Shown in pieces: positions 8,787 to 15,835 of a stretch of DNA of 64,000 nucleotides (the first letter of the stretch is position 1; the number at the start of each line of letters is the position of its first letter). The translations under genes and the position numbers were made by a program. Location of the stretch: assembly GCF_900230285.1 (NCBI RefSeq), contig NZ_OCNK01000002.1, forward strand, positions 806,001-870,000. The letters are read 5' to 3'. Source of the DNA: Blastococcus haudaquaticus. GTDB taxonomy: Bacteria; Actinomycetota; Actinomycetes; Mycobacteriales; Geodermatophilaceae. A model generated the notes under the pieces. The model ran no database searches. It was not told where the DNA came from and saw nothing but the letters and a program-made list of their open reading frames with translations.

Positions 8787-9611
8787 TCAGACCTCCACGG
8801 CCGCGGCTTCGGCGGGCGCGATGCCGATCGTGCCCGAGCGGCCCGCAGTGATGAGCTCGATGACCTGACTGCGGTTGACCTCGGAGATGGGGATGTCCGC
8901 GGCCATGCGGCCCAGGTAGAGCGCCGCGACGCGGTCGGCGATCTCGAACACGTCGACCATGTTGTGGGAGATGAAGACGACCGCGTGGCCGGTGTCGGCG
9001 AGCCGGCGGACCAGGTCGAGCACCTGACGCGTCTGGGCCACGCCGAGGGCCGCGGTCGGCTCGTCGAGGACGACCAGCTTGGACTCCCAGAGCACCGCCT
9101 TGGCGATCGCCACGGTCTGCCGCTGACCACCCGAGAGGCTGGAGACGAGCTGGCGGACGGACTTGAGGGTGCGCACCGACAGCTTGCTGAGGGTGTCGCG
9201 GGCGGCCTCCTCCATGGAGACCTCGTCGAGCACGAAGCCGTTCTTGCGCTCCCGCCCGAGGAACATGTTCTGCACGACGTCGAGGTTGTCGGCGAGCGCG
9301 AGGTCCTGGTACACGATCTCGATGCCGAGGGCGGCGGCGTCCCGGGGACCGGAGACGGAGACGGGCCGGCCCTCGAAGAGGATCTCGCCCGCGTCGATGG
9401 AGTGGATGCCGGCGATCGACTTGATCAGCGTGCTCTTGCCGGCGCCGTTGTCACCCACCAGGGCGGTGACCTGGCCGGGGTAGACCTTGAGGTTGACGCC
9501 GTGCAGGACCTGGATGGCGCCGAAGCTCTTGTCGACGCCCCGCAGTTCCAGGGTGGGCGTCAGTTCCGGGGTGGGTGTGCCGTCCTCGGGACGGTCGGTC
9601 GGTGCGGACAC
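8787..9611 (-). CDS. Sugar-type ABC transporter ATP-binding protein (single nucleotide-binding domain)
   Basis: A 274-residue cytoplasmic ATPase with Walker A GDNGAGKST, signature LSGGQ, Walker B LVVLDEP and switch His in VVFISHN. Many sugar ATPases of this class (XylG, RbsA) are duplicated; this one has a single domain, as in the short FrcA/XylG-like type. An ATG at 9668 is in frame but lies inside a perfect 15-bp hairpin (9653-9685). GTG 9611 has a GAGAGG site 7 nt upstream and is the better start. It pairs with the permease downstream and the binding protein upstream. Confidence 0.88.
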   Translation of the reverse strand: MSAPTDRPEDGTPTPELTPTLELRGVDKSFGAIQVLHGVNLKVYPGQVTALVGDNGAGKSTLIKSIAGIHSIDAGEILFEGRPVSVSGPRDAAALGIEIVYQDLALADNLDVVQNMFLGRERKNGFVLDEVSMEEAARDTLSKLSVRTLKSVRQLVSSLSGGQRQTVAIAKAVLWESKLVVLDEPTAALGVAQTRQVLDLVRRLADTGHAVVFISHNMVDVFEIADRVAALYLGRMAADIPISEVNRSQVIELITAGRSGTIGIAPAEAAAVEV

Positions 9612-9652
9612 GACAGGGCCTCTCGGTCGAGCTGGTTCGGGCGCAGCGATGA

Positions 9653-9685
9653 CTGCCGGGGCGCCCATGATGGGCGCCCCGGCAG
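9653..9685 (-). terminator. Intercistronic hairpin between binding-protein and ATPase genes
   Basis: A perfect 15-bp stem (9653-9667 with 9671-9685) and a 3-nt loop lie 10 nt after the binding-protein stop and 41 nt before the ATPase GTG. There is no T-tract. It is well placed to act as an attenuator or mRNA 3'-end stabiliser, giving more binding protein than ATPase or permease, as is common in sugar ABC operons. Confidence 0.65.
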
Positions 9686-9695
9686 CCGCTGACCA

Positions 9696-10799
9696 TTACT
9701 CGATGCCCAGCTCCGTGCACGCGTCGGCGAACTCACCGGTGCACAGGTCCTCGGCCGTCACGAACTCGTCGTCGACGACGTCCTTGACGTTGTCCCGGAA
9801 GATCGAGACCGGCGTCAGCAGGATCGACGGGACGTCGCGACCACCCTCGCTGTCCTCGACCGTGCCGGTGGTCTCGGCCTCCTCGCCGTTGATCAGCGCG
9901 ACGGCCAGCTCGGCCAGCGCGCCGGCCTCCTCGCGGATCGACTTGTAGACCGTCATGCACTGGTCACCGGCGAGGATGTTCTGCAGACCCTCGACCGTGG
10001 CGTCCTGGCCGGTCACGTTGTTCGCACCCGCGGCGTTGTTCCGCCCCAGGATCTGGATGACCGAGTTGGCCAGGCCGTCGTTGGCGGCCAGGACACCCTG
10101 GATGTTGCCGCCGGCCTGCGTGTACATCTGCTCGAAGATGGTCGCGGCCTCCTGGTTGTCCCAGCCCGGCACGGCCTGTTCGGCCACCTGGGTGTACTGG
10201 GTCAGGGGGTCGAGCTCCTCGTGCGCGCCCGCCGAGAACAGCGTGGCGTTGTTGTCGTCCGGCGAGCCGTTGAGGAACGCGATGTTGCCCTGGGTGACGC
10301 CGTTCTCCTCGAGGCACTGGGCCAGGCCCTGGCCCTGCAGGCGACCGACCTCGGTGTTGTCGAAGGAGACGTAGTACTCCGCCGAACCGCCGAGGGTGAG
10401 CCGGTCGTAGTCGATGGTCTGCACGCCCTCGGCTGCCGCCTGCTCCTGGATCTGCGCGCCCGAGGCGGAGTCCAGGTTCACGATCGCCAGGACGGTGGCG
10501 CCCTCGGTGATCATCTGCTCGGCGATGGTGGCCTGCCGCTGGGCGTCGCCCTCGGCGTTCTGGATGTCGTACTCGACCCCGGCGTCCTCGAACGCGGCCT
10601 CGAGGTAGGGACGGTCGAAGTTCTCCCAGCGGACCGAGGACTCGGTGTCGGGAAGGATCACGCCGACCTTGCCGGCGGCCTCGCCGCCACCGCCGCCTCC
10701 GCCGCTGCCGCTGTCGCCGCCGTCGTCGCTGCCACATGCGGCCAAGCCGAAGACGAGGGCGGCTGCGATCGCCGTCGTCAGGGTGCTCCGTCGCGCCAT
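9696..10799 (-). CDS. Sugar-type ABC transporter substrate-binding lipoprotein (XylF-like)
   Basis: A 367-residue periplasmic-binding-protein type I lipoprotein. The signal peptide ends at lipobox LAAC (Cys22) and a Gly/Ser-rich tether follows. The mature domain starts with KVGVILPDTESSVRWENFD and contains the hinge-type segments TIDYDRLTLGGSAEYYVSFDN, GVLAANDGLANSVIQIL and VTGQDATVEGLQNI. This matches D-xylose-binding XylF-like receptors. First gene of the minus-strand transporter operon; a TGTG-N8-CACA palindrome lies about 70 bp upstream. The sugar is not proven. Confidence 0.88.
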   Translation of the reverse strand: MARRSTLTTAIAAALVFGLAACGSDDGGDSGSGGGGGGGEAAGKVGVILPDTESSVRWENFDRPYLEAAFEDAGVEYDIQNAEGDAQRQATIAEQMITEGATVLAIVNLDSASGAQIQEQAAAEGVQTIDYDRLTLGGSAEYYVSFDNTEVGRLQGQGLAQCLEENGVTQGNIAFLNGSPDDNNATLFSAGAHEELDPLTQYTQVAEQAVPGWDNQEAATIFEQMYTQAGGNIQGVLAANDGLANSVIQILGRNNAAGANNVTGQDATVEGLQNILAGDQCMTVYKSIREEAGALAELAVALINGEEAETTGTVEDSEGGRDVPSILLTPVSIFRDNVKDVVDDEFVTAEDLCTGEFADACTELGIE

Positions 10800-10866
10800 G
10801 AGAGGGGACCTGCCTTTTTGTTGGGGTTACATCGAAATTCCGGCGGCACATCTTTTCCATTGATCG

Positions 10867-10886
10867 GCTGTGACCGCAAGCACAGC
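10867..10886. promoter_or_regulatory. CRP/GlxR-like operator upstream of the sugar transporter
   Basis: GCTGTG (10867-10872) and CACAGC (10881-10886) form a perfect 6+6 palindrome with an 8-bp spacer, which fits the CRP-family core TGTG-N8-CACA. It lies 68 bp upstream of the binding-protein start, in the divergent gap shared with fadA. cAMP-type control of sugar uptake is inference. Confidence 0.45.
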
Positions 10887-10942
10887 TGGTCACCGTTGCC
10901 GGACCGTGACCTGGCCCGTGACCCGTGGGGGTCGGGTCGCGC

Positions 10943-10971
10943 TTGGCCGCGACGTTACCGACGGGTAACTT
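10943..10971 (+). promoter_or_regulatory. fadAB promoter with overlapping palindromic operator
   Basis: TTGGCC (10943-10948) and TAACTT (10966-10971) are spaced by 17 bp and resemble a sigma-A promoter. The spacer and -10 are covered by GTTACC-GACG-GGTAAC (10954-10969), a perfect 6+6 inverted repeat. A repressor, perhaps of the TetR type common in fatty acid oxidation, would block RNA polymerase here. No fatty acid regulator gene is adjacent. Confidence 0.5.
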
Positions 10972-11023
10972 CACTCCTGCCGACCCGTCTCCGGGCCGGA
11001 CCCGAACTGCTCCGGAGGTCCAG

Positions 11024-12247
11024 TTGTCAGTGGAAGAGCGGCGGCCACGGTCGCTGCGCGAGGTCGTCTTCGTCGACGGCGTGCGCACCCCGTTCGGCAA
11101 GGCCGGCCCGAAGGGCATCTACGCCGAGACCCGCGCCGACGACCTCGTCGTCCGCGTCATCCGCGAGCTCCTGCGCCGCAACCCCGCGCTGCCGGCCGAC
11201 CGCGTGGACGAGGTGGCCATCGCCGCCACCACGCAGATCGGCGACCAGGGCCTGACGCTGGGCCGGACCGCCGCCCTGCTGGCCGGTCTGCCGAAGTCGG
11301 TGCCCGGCTACTCGATCGACCGCATGTGCGCCGGTGCCATGACCGCGGTGACCACCACGGCGAGCGGCATCGCCTTCGGCGCCTACGACGTCGCCATCGC
11401 CGGCGGTGTCGAGCACATGGGCAACCACCCCATGGGCGAGGGCGTCGACCCCAACCCGCGGATCATCAGCGAGAAGCTGGTCGACCCCTCCGCGCTGGTC
11501 ATGGGCTCCACCGCGGAGAACCTGCACGACCGCTTCCCGCACCTGACCAAGGAGCGGGCCGACGCGTTCGCGCTGGCCAGCCAGCAGAAGTACGCCAAGG
11601 CCGTTGCCAACGGCCAGATCGGGCCGGAGCTGGTCACCATGGCCACCCGGTCGGCCGAGCACGGCTGGGGCGTCGCCACCGTCGACGAGCCGCCGCGGCC
11701 CCAGACCACCCTCGAGGGCCTGGGCTCGCTCAAGACGCCGTTCCGCCCGCACGGCCACGTCACCGCGGGCAACGCCGCCGGCCTCAACGACGGCGCGACC
11801 GGCTGCCTGCTGGCCGCCGAGGACGTCGCGCTCGAGCTCGGTCTGGACGTCGGCATGCGCCTCGTCGGCTACGGCTACGTGGGTGTCGAGCCCGAGGTCA
11901 TGGGCATCGGCCCGGTCCCCTCGACCGAGCGTGCGCTGGCCCGCACCGGCCTGACCATCGACGACATCGGGCTGTTCGAGCTCAACGAGGCCTTCGCCGT
12001 CCAGGTCCTCGCCTTCCTCGACCACTTCGGCATCGCCGACGACGACGAGCGGGTCAACCCGTGGGGCGGCGCGATCGCCGTCGGCCACCCGCTGGCGTCC
12101 TCCGGCGTCCGGCTCATGACCCAGCTGTCGCGGCAGTTCGCCGAGCGGCCCGACGTCCGCTACGGCCTCACCGCCATGTGCGTGGGTCTCGGCATGGGCG
12201 CCACCGTGATCTGGGAGAACCCGAACTGGGAGGGCAACACCCCATGA
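11024..12247 (+). CDS. fadA: Acetyl-CoA acyltransferase (thiolase, FadA-like)
   Basis: A 407-residue thiolase that cleaves 3-ketoacyl-CoA with CoA in the last step of beta-oxidation. The N-terminal VVFVDGVRTPFGKAG, the nucleophilic Cys in DRMCAGAMTAV, the His in LNEAFAVQ and GGAIAVGHPLASSG, and the C-terminal CVGLGMGA segment are all present. TTG 11024 is chosen because GGAGG ends 5 nt before it; GTG 11030 is the alternative (11 nt). The stop overlaps the fadB ATG (ATGA), so the two subunits of the oxidation complex are coupled. Confidence 0.92.
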   Translation: MSVEERRPRSLREVVFVDGVRTPFGKAGPKGIYAETRADDLVVRVIRELLRRNPALPADRVDEVAIAATTQIGDQGLTLGRTAALLAGLPKSVPGYSIDRMCAGAMTAVTTTASGIAFGAYDVAIAGGVEHMGNHPMGEGVDPNPRIISEKLVDPSALVMGSTAENLHDRFPHLTKERADAFALASQQKYAKAVANGQIGPELVTMATRSAEHGWGVATVDEPPRPQTTLEGLGSLKTPFRPHGHVTAGNAAGLNDGATGCLLAAEDVALELGLDVGMRLVGYGYVGVEPEVMGIGPVPSTERALARTGLTIDDIGLFELNEAFAVQVLAFLDHFGIADDDERVNPWGGAIAVGHPLASSGVRLMTQLSRQFAERPDVRYGLTAMCVGLGMGATVIWENPNWEGNTP

Positions 12248-14331
12248 CCACCGCAGTCTTCGAGAACGAGGTCGTCACGCAGGCCTTGGTCCGGTTCCTG
12301 ACCCTGCCCAGCCTGTCGGGCGAGTTCGCCCTGATCACCATCGACAACGGGCACGACCACACCCGCCCGTCGACGTTCGGCCCGGGCGGGCTCGCGTCGC
12401 TGGACGCCGCCCTCGACGAGATCGCCGCCCGCTCCCCCGCCCCGGTGGCGATCGGCGTGACCGGCAAGCCGTTCATCTTCGCCGTCGGCGCGGACCTCTC
12501 CGGCGTCCCGACGATCACCGACGCCGCGATGGCGCGGGAGATCGCCGAGACCGGGCACCGGGTGTTCCGTCGGCTGAAGGACTCCCCGGTGCCGACGTTC
12601 GCCTTCGTCAACGGCGTCGCGCTCGGCGGCGGCCTGGAGCTGGCGCTGCACTGCGACTACCGGACCATCTCGTCGACGGCCATGGTCGCCTTCCCCGAGG
12701 TCTTCCTCGGCCTGGTGCCCGGCTGGGGCGGCACGCAACTGCTGCCGAACCTGATCGGGATCGACCCCGCCGTCACGGTGATCGTCGAGAACGCCCTGGC
12801 GCAGAACAAGATGACGCCGGCCCCGAAGGCGGCGAAGCTCGGCATCGCCGACGCCGTCCTCGAGCCGGCCGACTTCCTGGAGCGCTCGCTCGAGTGGGCC
12901 GTCGGCGTCGTCGGCGGCGACGTCGCCATCTCCCGGCCCGAGGTCGACACCGCTGCCTGGGACGAGGCGATCGGCCGCGCTCGCGCCATCGTGGCCGGCC
13001 GCACGCGCAACGCCTCCCCCGGCGCCGTCCGGGCCGTGGAGCTGCTCGACCTCGCCCGCAACGGAGTGGGTGCGGACGCGTTCACCGCCGGAACCGCGGC
13101 CGAGGACGACGCCCTCACCGACCTGCTGATGAGCGACCCGCTGCGGGCCTCGCTCTACTCGTTCGACCTGGTGAACAAGCGGGCCAAGCGGCCGGCCGGC
13201 GCGCCGGACAAGTCGCTGGCTCGCAAGGTCACGAAGGTCGGCGTCGTCGGCGCCGGGCTCATGGCCTCGCAGCTGGCGATGCTGTTCGTGCGGCAGCTCA
13301 AGGTGCCGGTCGTGCTGACCGACATCGACCAGGCGCGCGTGGACAAGGGCGTGGCCTACGTGCACGGCGAGCTGGACAAGCTCGCCCTGCGCGGGCGACT
13401 GAACCAGGACAAGCTCAACCAGCTCAAGGGCCTGGTCACCGGGTCGCTGTCCAAGGACGTCTTCGCCGACGCCGACCTCGTCATCGAGGCCGTCTTCGAG
13501 GAGATGTCGGTCAAGCAGCAGGTGTTCGCCGAGGTCGAGGCGATCGTCTCGCCCGAGTGCGTGCTCGCGACCAACACCTCGGCCCTGTCGGTCACCGAGA
13601 TGGCGTCCAAGCTCGAGCATCCGGAGCGGGTCGTCGGCCTGCACTTCTTCAACCCGGTGGCGGTACTCCCGCTGCTGGAGGTCGTGCGCGCCGAGCAGAC
13701 CGACGACGCCACGCTGGCCACGGCGTTCTCGGTCGGCAAGTCGCTGAAGAAGAGCTGCGTGCTGGTGGCCGACGCCCCGGCGTTCGTCGTGAACCGGCTG
13801 CTCACCCGGTTCCTCGGCGAGGTCACCGCATCCGTGGAGCAGGGCACCCCGGTCGCCGTGGCCGATCGCGCGCTCGACCCCCTGGGCCTGCCGATGACGC
13901 CGTTCGAGCTGCTCACGCTCGTCGGCCCGCCGGTGGCGCTGCACGTGGCCGAGCGCATGCACGAGGCCTTCCCCGACCGGTTCTCCGTCGGCGAGGGCCT
14001 CAAGAAGATGGTCGAGCTGGGCAAGTCCTCGGTCTACAGCGAGCCGGGCGTCGTCGACCCCGAGCTCGAGGGCATCGATGCCGGCGACTCACCCCAGACC
14101 GAGGCCGAGGTGCGCCAGCGGGCGGTCGAGGCGCTGGCTCAGGAGATCCGGCTGATGCTGGACGAGGGCGTCGTGCAGGCGGTGCAGGACATCGACCTGT
14201 GCATGCTGCTGGGCGCCGGCTGGCCCTTCTGGCTGGGTGGCATCTCCGCCCACCTGGACCGGGCCGGCGTCTCGGAGAAGGTCACCGGCGAGCGGTTCCT
14301 GCCGCGCGGCGTGGCCTCGCTGCCCGCCTAG
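12244..14331 (+). CDS. fadB: Fatty acid oxidation complex alpha subunit (enoyl-CoA hydratase / 3-hydroxyacyl-CoA dehydrogenase)
   Basis: A 695-residue bifunctional enzyme. The N-terminal crotonase domain (1-190) has the oxyanion-hole segments KPFIFAVGADLSG and NGVALGGGLELALHCDYR, and the acid loop GLVPGWGGTQ. The NAD-binding domain begins near residue 325 with VGVVGAGLMASQLAMLF, has the catalytic segment VVGLHFFNPVAVLPLLEVV, and is followed by the C-terminal 3HCDH domains. It hydrates and oxidises enoyl-CoA esters and passes them to FadA. ATG 12244 overlaps the fadA stop. The frame is open upstream inside fadA; that part is not coding. Confidence 0.93.
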   Translation: MTTAVFENEVVTQALVRFLTLPSLSGEFALITIDNGHDHTRPSTFGPGGLASLDAALDEIAARSPAPVAIGVTGKPFIFAVGADLSGVPTITDAAMAREIAETGHRVFRRLKDSPVPTFAFVNGVALGGGLELALHCDYRTISSTAMVAFPEVFLGLVPGWGGTQLLPNLIGIDPAVTVIVENALAQNKMTPAPKAAKLGIADAVLEPADFLERSLEWAVGVVGGDVAISRPEVDTAAWDEAIGRARAIVAGRTRNASPGAVRAVELLDLARNGVGADAFTAGTAAEDDALTDLLMSDPLRASLYSFDLVNKRAKRPAGAPDKSLARKVTKVGVVGAGLMASQLAMLFVRQLKVPVVLTDIDQARVDKGVAYVHGELDKLALRGRLNQDKLNQLKGLVTGSLSKDVFADADLVIEAVFEEMSVKQQVFAEVEAIVSPECVLATNTSALSVTEMASKLEHPERVVGLHFFNPVAVLPLLEVVRAEQTDDATLATAFSVGKSLKKSCVLVADAPAFVVNRLLTRFLGEVTASVEQGTPVAVADRALDPLGLPMTPFELLTLVGPPVALHVAERMHEAFPDRFSVGEGLKKMVELGKSSVYSEPGVVDPELEGIDAGDSPQTEAEVRQRAVEALAQEIRLMLDEGVVQAVQDIDLCMLLGAGWPFWLGGISAHLDRAGVSEKVTGERFLPRGVASLPA

Positions 14332-14349
14332 CCGGGAGCCCGCAGAGCC

Positions 14350-14391
14350 CGACGGCCCGGCCCCCTCAGCGTCGAAGGAGCCGGGCCGTCG
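14350..14391. terminator. Rho-independent-like hairpin after fadB
   Basis: CGACGGCCCGG (14350-14360) pairs perfectly with 14381-14391 across a 20-nt loop. It lies 19 nt past the fadB stop. There is no clear T-tract. Confidence 0.6.
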
Positions 14392-14408
14392 TCGTCCACG
14401 CGGTGTCT

Positions 14409-14442
14409 CAGCGGACCTCGCGGTCGACCGCGAGGTCCGCTG
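14409..14442. repeat. Perfect 34-bp palindrome in the fadB/SRPBCC convergent gap
   Basis: The sequence is self-complementary with no spacer, centred on GGTCGACC at 14425/14426. It sits between two hairpins and between convergent genes. It could fold as a cruciform or loop-less hairpin terminator, or bind a dimeric protein. Confidence 0.7.
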
Positions 14443-14472
14443 CCGTGCGGCGCGGACGAGAGCCGGCGTGCG

Positions 14473-14503
14473 GCCGCGACAGCCACACGGTGGCTGTCGC
14501 GGC
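14473..14503. terminator. Hairpin after the SRPBCC gene
   Basis: GCCGCGACAGCCAC (14473-14486) pairs perfectly with 14490-14503 across a 3-nt loop. It lies 12 bp beyond the stop of the minus-strand SRPBCC gene and probably terminates it. Confidence 0.6.
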
Positions 14504-14514
14504 GGCACCGCCCC

Positions 14515-15057
14515 TCAGGCCGCGAAGCCGGACCCGGTCTCCAGCAGGCTCTTGAGGTCGCTGAGCACCCAGTCCCAGCCGCCGCCACCGGGCGCACCCA
14601 GCTCCTCGCTGCCGCGGACCAGCGCCTCCAGCGCCGGCATGCCCCCGACCTCGTGCGTGACGGTCAACCGGCAGACGCCGTCCGGACCGGGACCGGCGAT
14701 GTCGTAGGTGAGCCGGCTGAAGCCCTCGGCAGCGGTGGTGGGGTCCATGAGCATCCGCCAGGTCTGCACCAGCTTGTGCGGTGGGTCGGCCAGGATCACC
14801 TCGCCGTCGACCACCACGTCGGGCGGCTGCGGGTAGCCCATCTCGGTCGACGCCTTCTTCATGGCCTCGGACGCGAACGAGCGGTACGCACCGCCCGGGC
14901 TGAGGTCGTACTCGGCGGGCGCGCCGTACCCGTACCGGCCGTTCCACTCCGGATCGATGATCGCCTGCCAGATCCGTTCCGGCGCCGCCTTGATGAAGAT
15001 GCGGTGCACCTGCGTCGCGGTGGCGCGCTCGGCGGGGACCGTCTCAGTGCTGGTCAT
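14515..15057 (-). CDS. SRPBCC (AHSA1-like) domain protein
   Basis: A 180-residue START/Bet-v-1-fold protein. The N-terminal HRIFIKAAPERIWQAIIDPEW is the usual first strand and helix of the AHSA1 branch, and VVDGEVILADPPHKLVQTWRM is the central sheet. These proteins bind hydrophobic ligands or act as co-chaperones; the ligand is unknown. The gene overlaps the upstream ArsR regulator by 14 bp. This ArsR/SRPBCC pair is common in Actinobacteria and is probably autoregulated through the palindrome at 15384. Confidence 0.85.
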   Translation of the reverse strand: MTSTETVPAERATATQVHRIFIKAAPERIWQAIIDPEWNGRYGYGAPAEYDLSPGGAYRSFASEAMKKASTEMGYPQPPDVVVDGEVILADPPHKLVQTWRMLMDPTTAAEGFSRLTYDIAGPGPDGVCRLTVTHEVGGMPALEALVRGSEELGAPGGGGWDWVLSDLKSLLETGSGFAA

Positions 15058-15370
15058 GGTCGCTCTCCAGTTCCTTCTTGAGATTCATGAGCGCCGTGAC
15101 CTGGCGCTCGGTGTACTTGTCGATCCACCGGTCGTGGACCTCCCGGATCGGCACCGGGTTGAGGAAGTGGAACTTCTCCCGCCCGGACCGTCGGGTGACG
15201 ACGAGGCCGGCGTCCTCCAACACCCTGAGGTGCTTCATCACGCCGTAGCGCGTCATCTCCACCGCCGACTCGAGCTCGCTCAACGTCCGCCCGTCGCGGG
15301 CGAAGAGCAGATCGAGCAGGAAACGGCGGGTCGGATCGGCGAGCGCCTTGAACACGCGGTCGTCGTCCAT
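15044..15370 (-). CDS. ArsR-family winged-helix transcriptional regulator
   Basis: A 108-residue winged-helix protein. It begins MDDDRVFKALADPTRRFLLDLL, with helix-turn-helix TLSELESAVEMTRYGVMKHL and the wing VTRRSGREKFHFLNP. No metal-binding CxC motif is seen, so it is the non-metal ArsR type usually paired with SRPBCC proteins. The frame is open to 15448, but the homologous start is ATG 15370. A perfect 16-bp palindrome lies 14-29 bp upstream of this start, consistent with autorepression. Confidence 0.88.
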   Translation of the reverse strand: MDDDRVFKALADPTRRFLLDLLFARDGRTLSELESAVEMTRYGVMKHLRVLEDAGLVVTRRSGREKFHFLNPVPIREVHDRWIDKYTERQVTALMNLKKELESDHDQH

Positions 15371-15383
15371 GCGGCGAAGATAG

Positions 15384-15399
15384 GTGACCATATGGTCAC
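15384..15399. promoter_or_regulatory. Probable ArsR operator
   Basis: GTGACCATATGGTCAC is a perfect 16-bp palindrome just upstream of the ArsR gene. A -10-like TATCTT lies between it and the ATG on the minus strand. The site is placed to let the regulator shut off its own operon. Confidence 0.65.
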
Positions 15400-15550
15400 A
15401 TGTCAACGGCGGCGACCTCACAGAGAGGCCGCTGTCCTCGCGTTGCAACAGGAGGACGGCGACCCGAAGACGAGGACGGCGAACAGTCCCCGCCAGGACG
15501 ACGCGAGCGCCGCACCCCCGAGGGGATGCGGCGCTCGTCAGGTGGGTGTC

Positions 15551-15835
15551 CTAGCGGAACTTGGACGTCAGGCTGTCCATGGTGCGGTTCACCGAGGCGA
15601 CCTTCACGTGCGACAGCCCGGCCTGGGCACCCGCGGCGAGCATCGCCTCGTGCGCGGCCCGAAGCGTCGCCCAGACCTCGTCGTCCTCGCCCTCCAGCGT
15701 CGTGCCCAGCGCACCCACCTCGTACCGGAGCCCGGACGCCTGGATCACCGCGATCGCGGCCTCCACGTGCGCGTGCGGGTTCTCCGCGGTGCCCGGCGGG
15801 GACGGCGCGACCTGGATCTCGGCGATCATGGTCAT
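15551..15835 (-). CDS. MTH1187-family thiamine-binding protein (DUF77)
   Basis: A 94-residue ferredoxin-fold protein. [11 protein letters not shown] and [21 protein letters not shown] are family features; members bind thiamine or related pyrimidines. ATG 15835 overlaps the dxs stop (ATGA). Because Dxs uses thiamine diphosphate and makes DXP, which also feeds thiamine thiazole synthesis, the coupling makes sense. The reading frame continues upstream inside dxs; that part is not coding. Confidence 0.8.
   Translation of the reverse strand: MTMIAEIQVAPSPPGTAENPHAHVEAAIAVIQASGLRYEVGALGTTLEGEDDEVWATLRAAHEAMLAAGAQAGLSHVKVASVNRTMDSLTSKFR

Noticed and set aside
9612-9668. ATG 9668 as the sugar ATPase start
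   Set aside because: The codon is inside a perfect 15-bp hairpin and lacks a ribosome-binding site; GTG 9611 has one.
11326-12243. N-terminal extension of fadB through fadA
   Set aside because: It is a shifted frame of the thiolase gene; the crotonase domain starts at ATG 12244.
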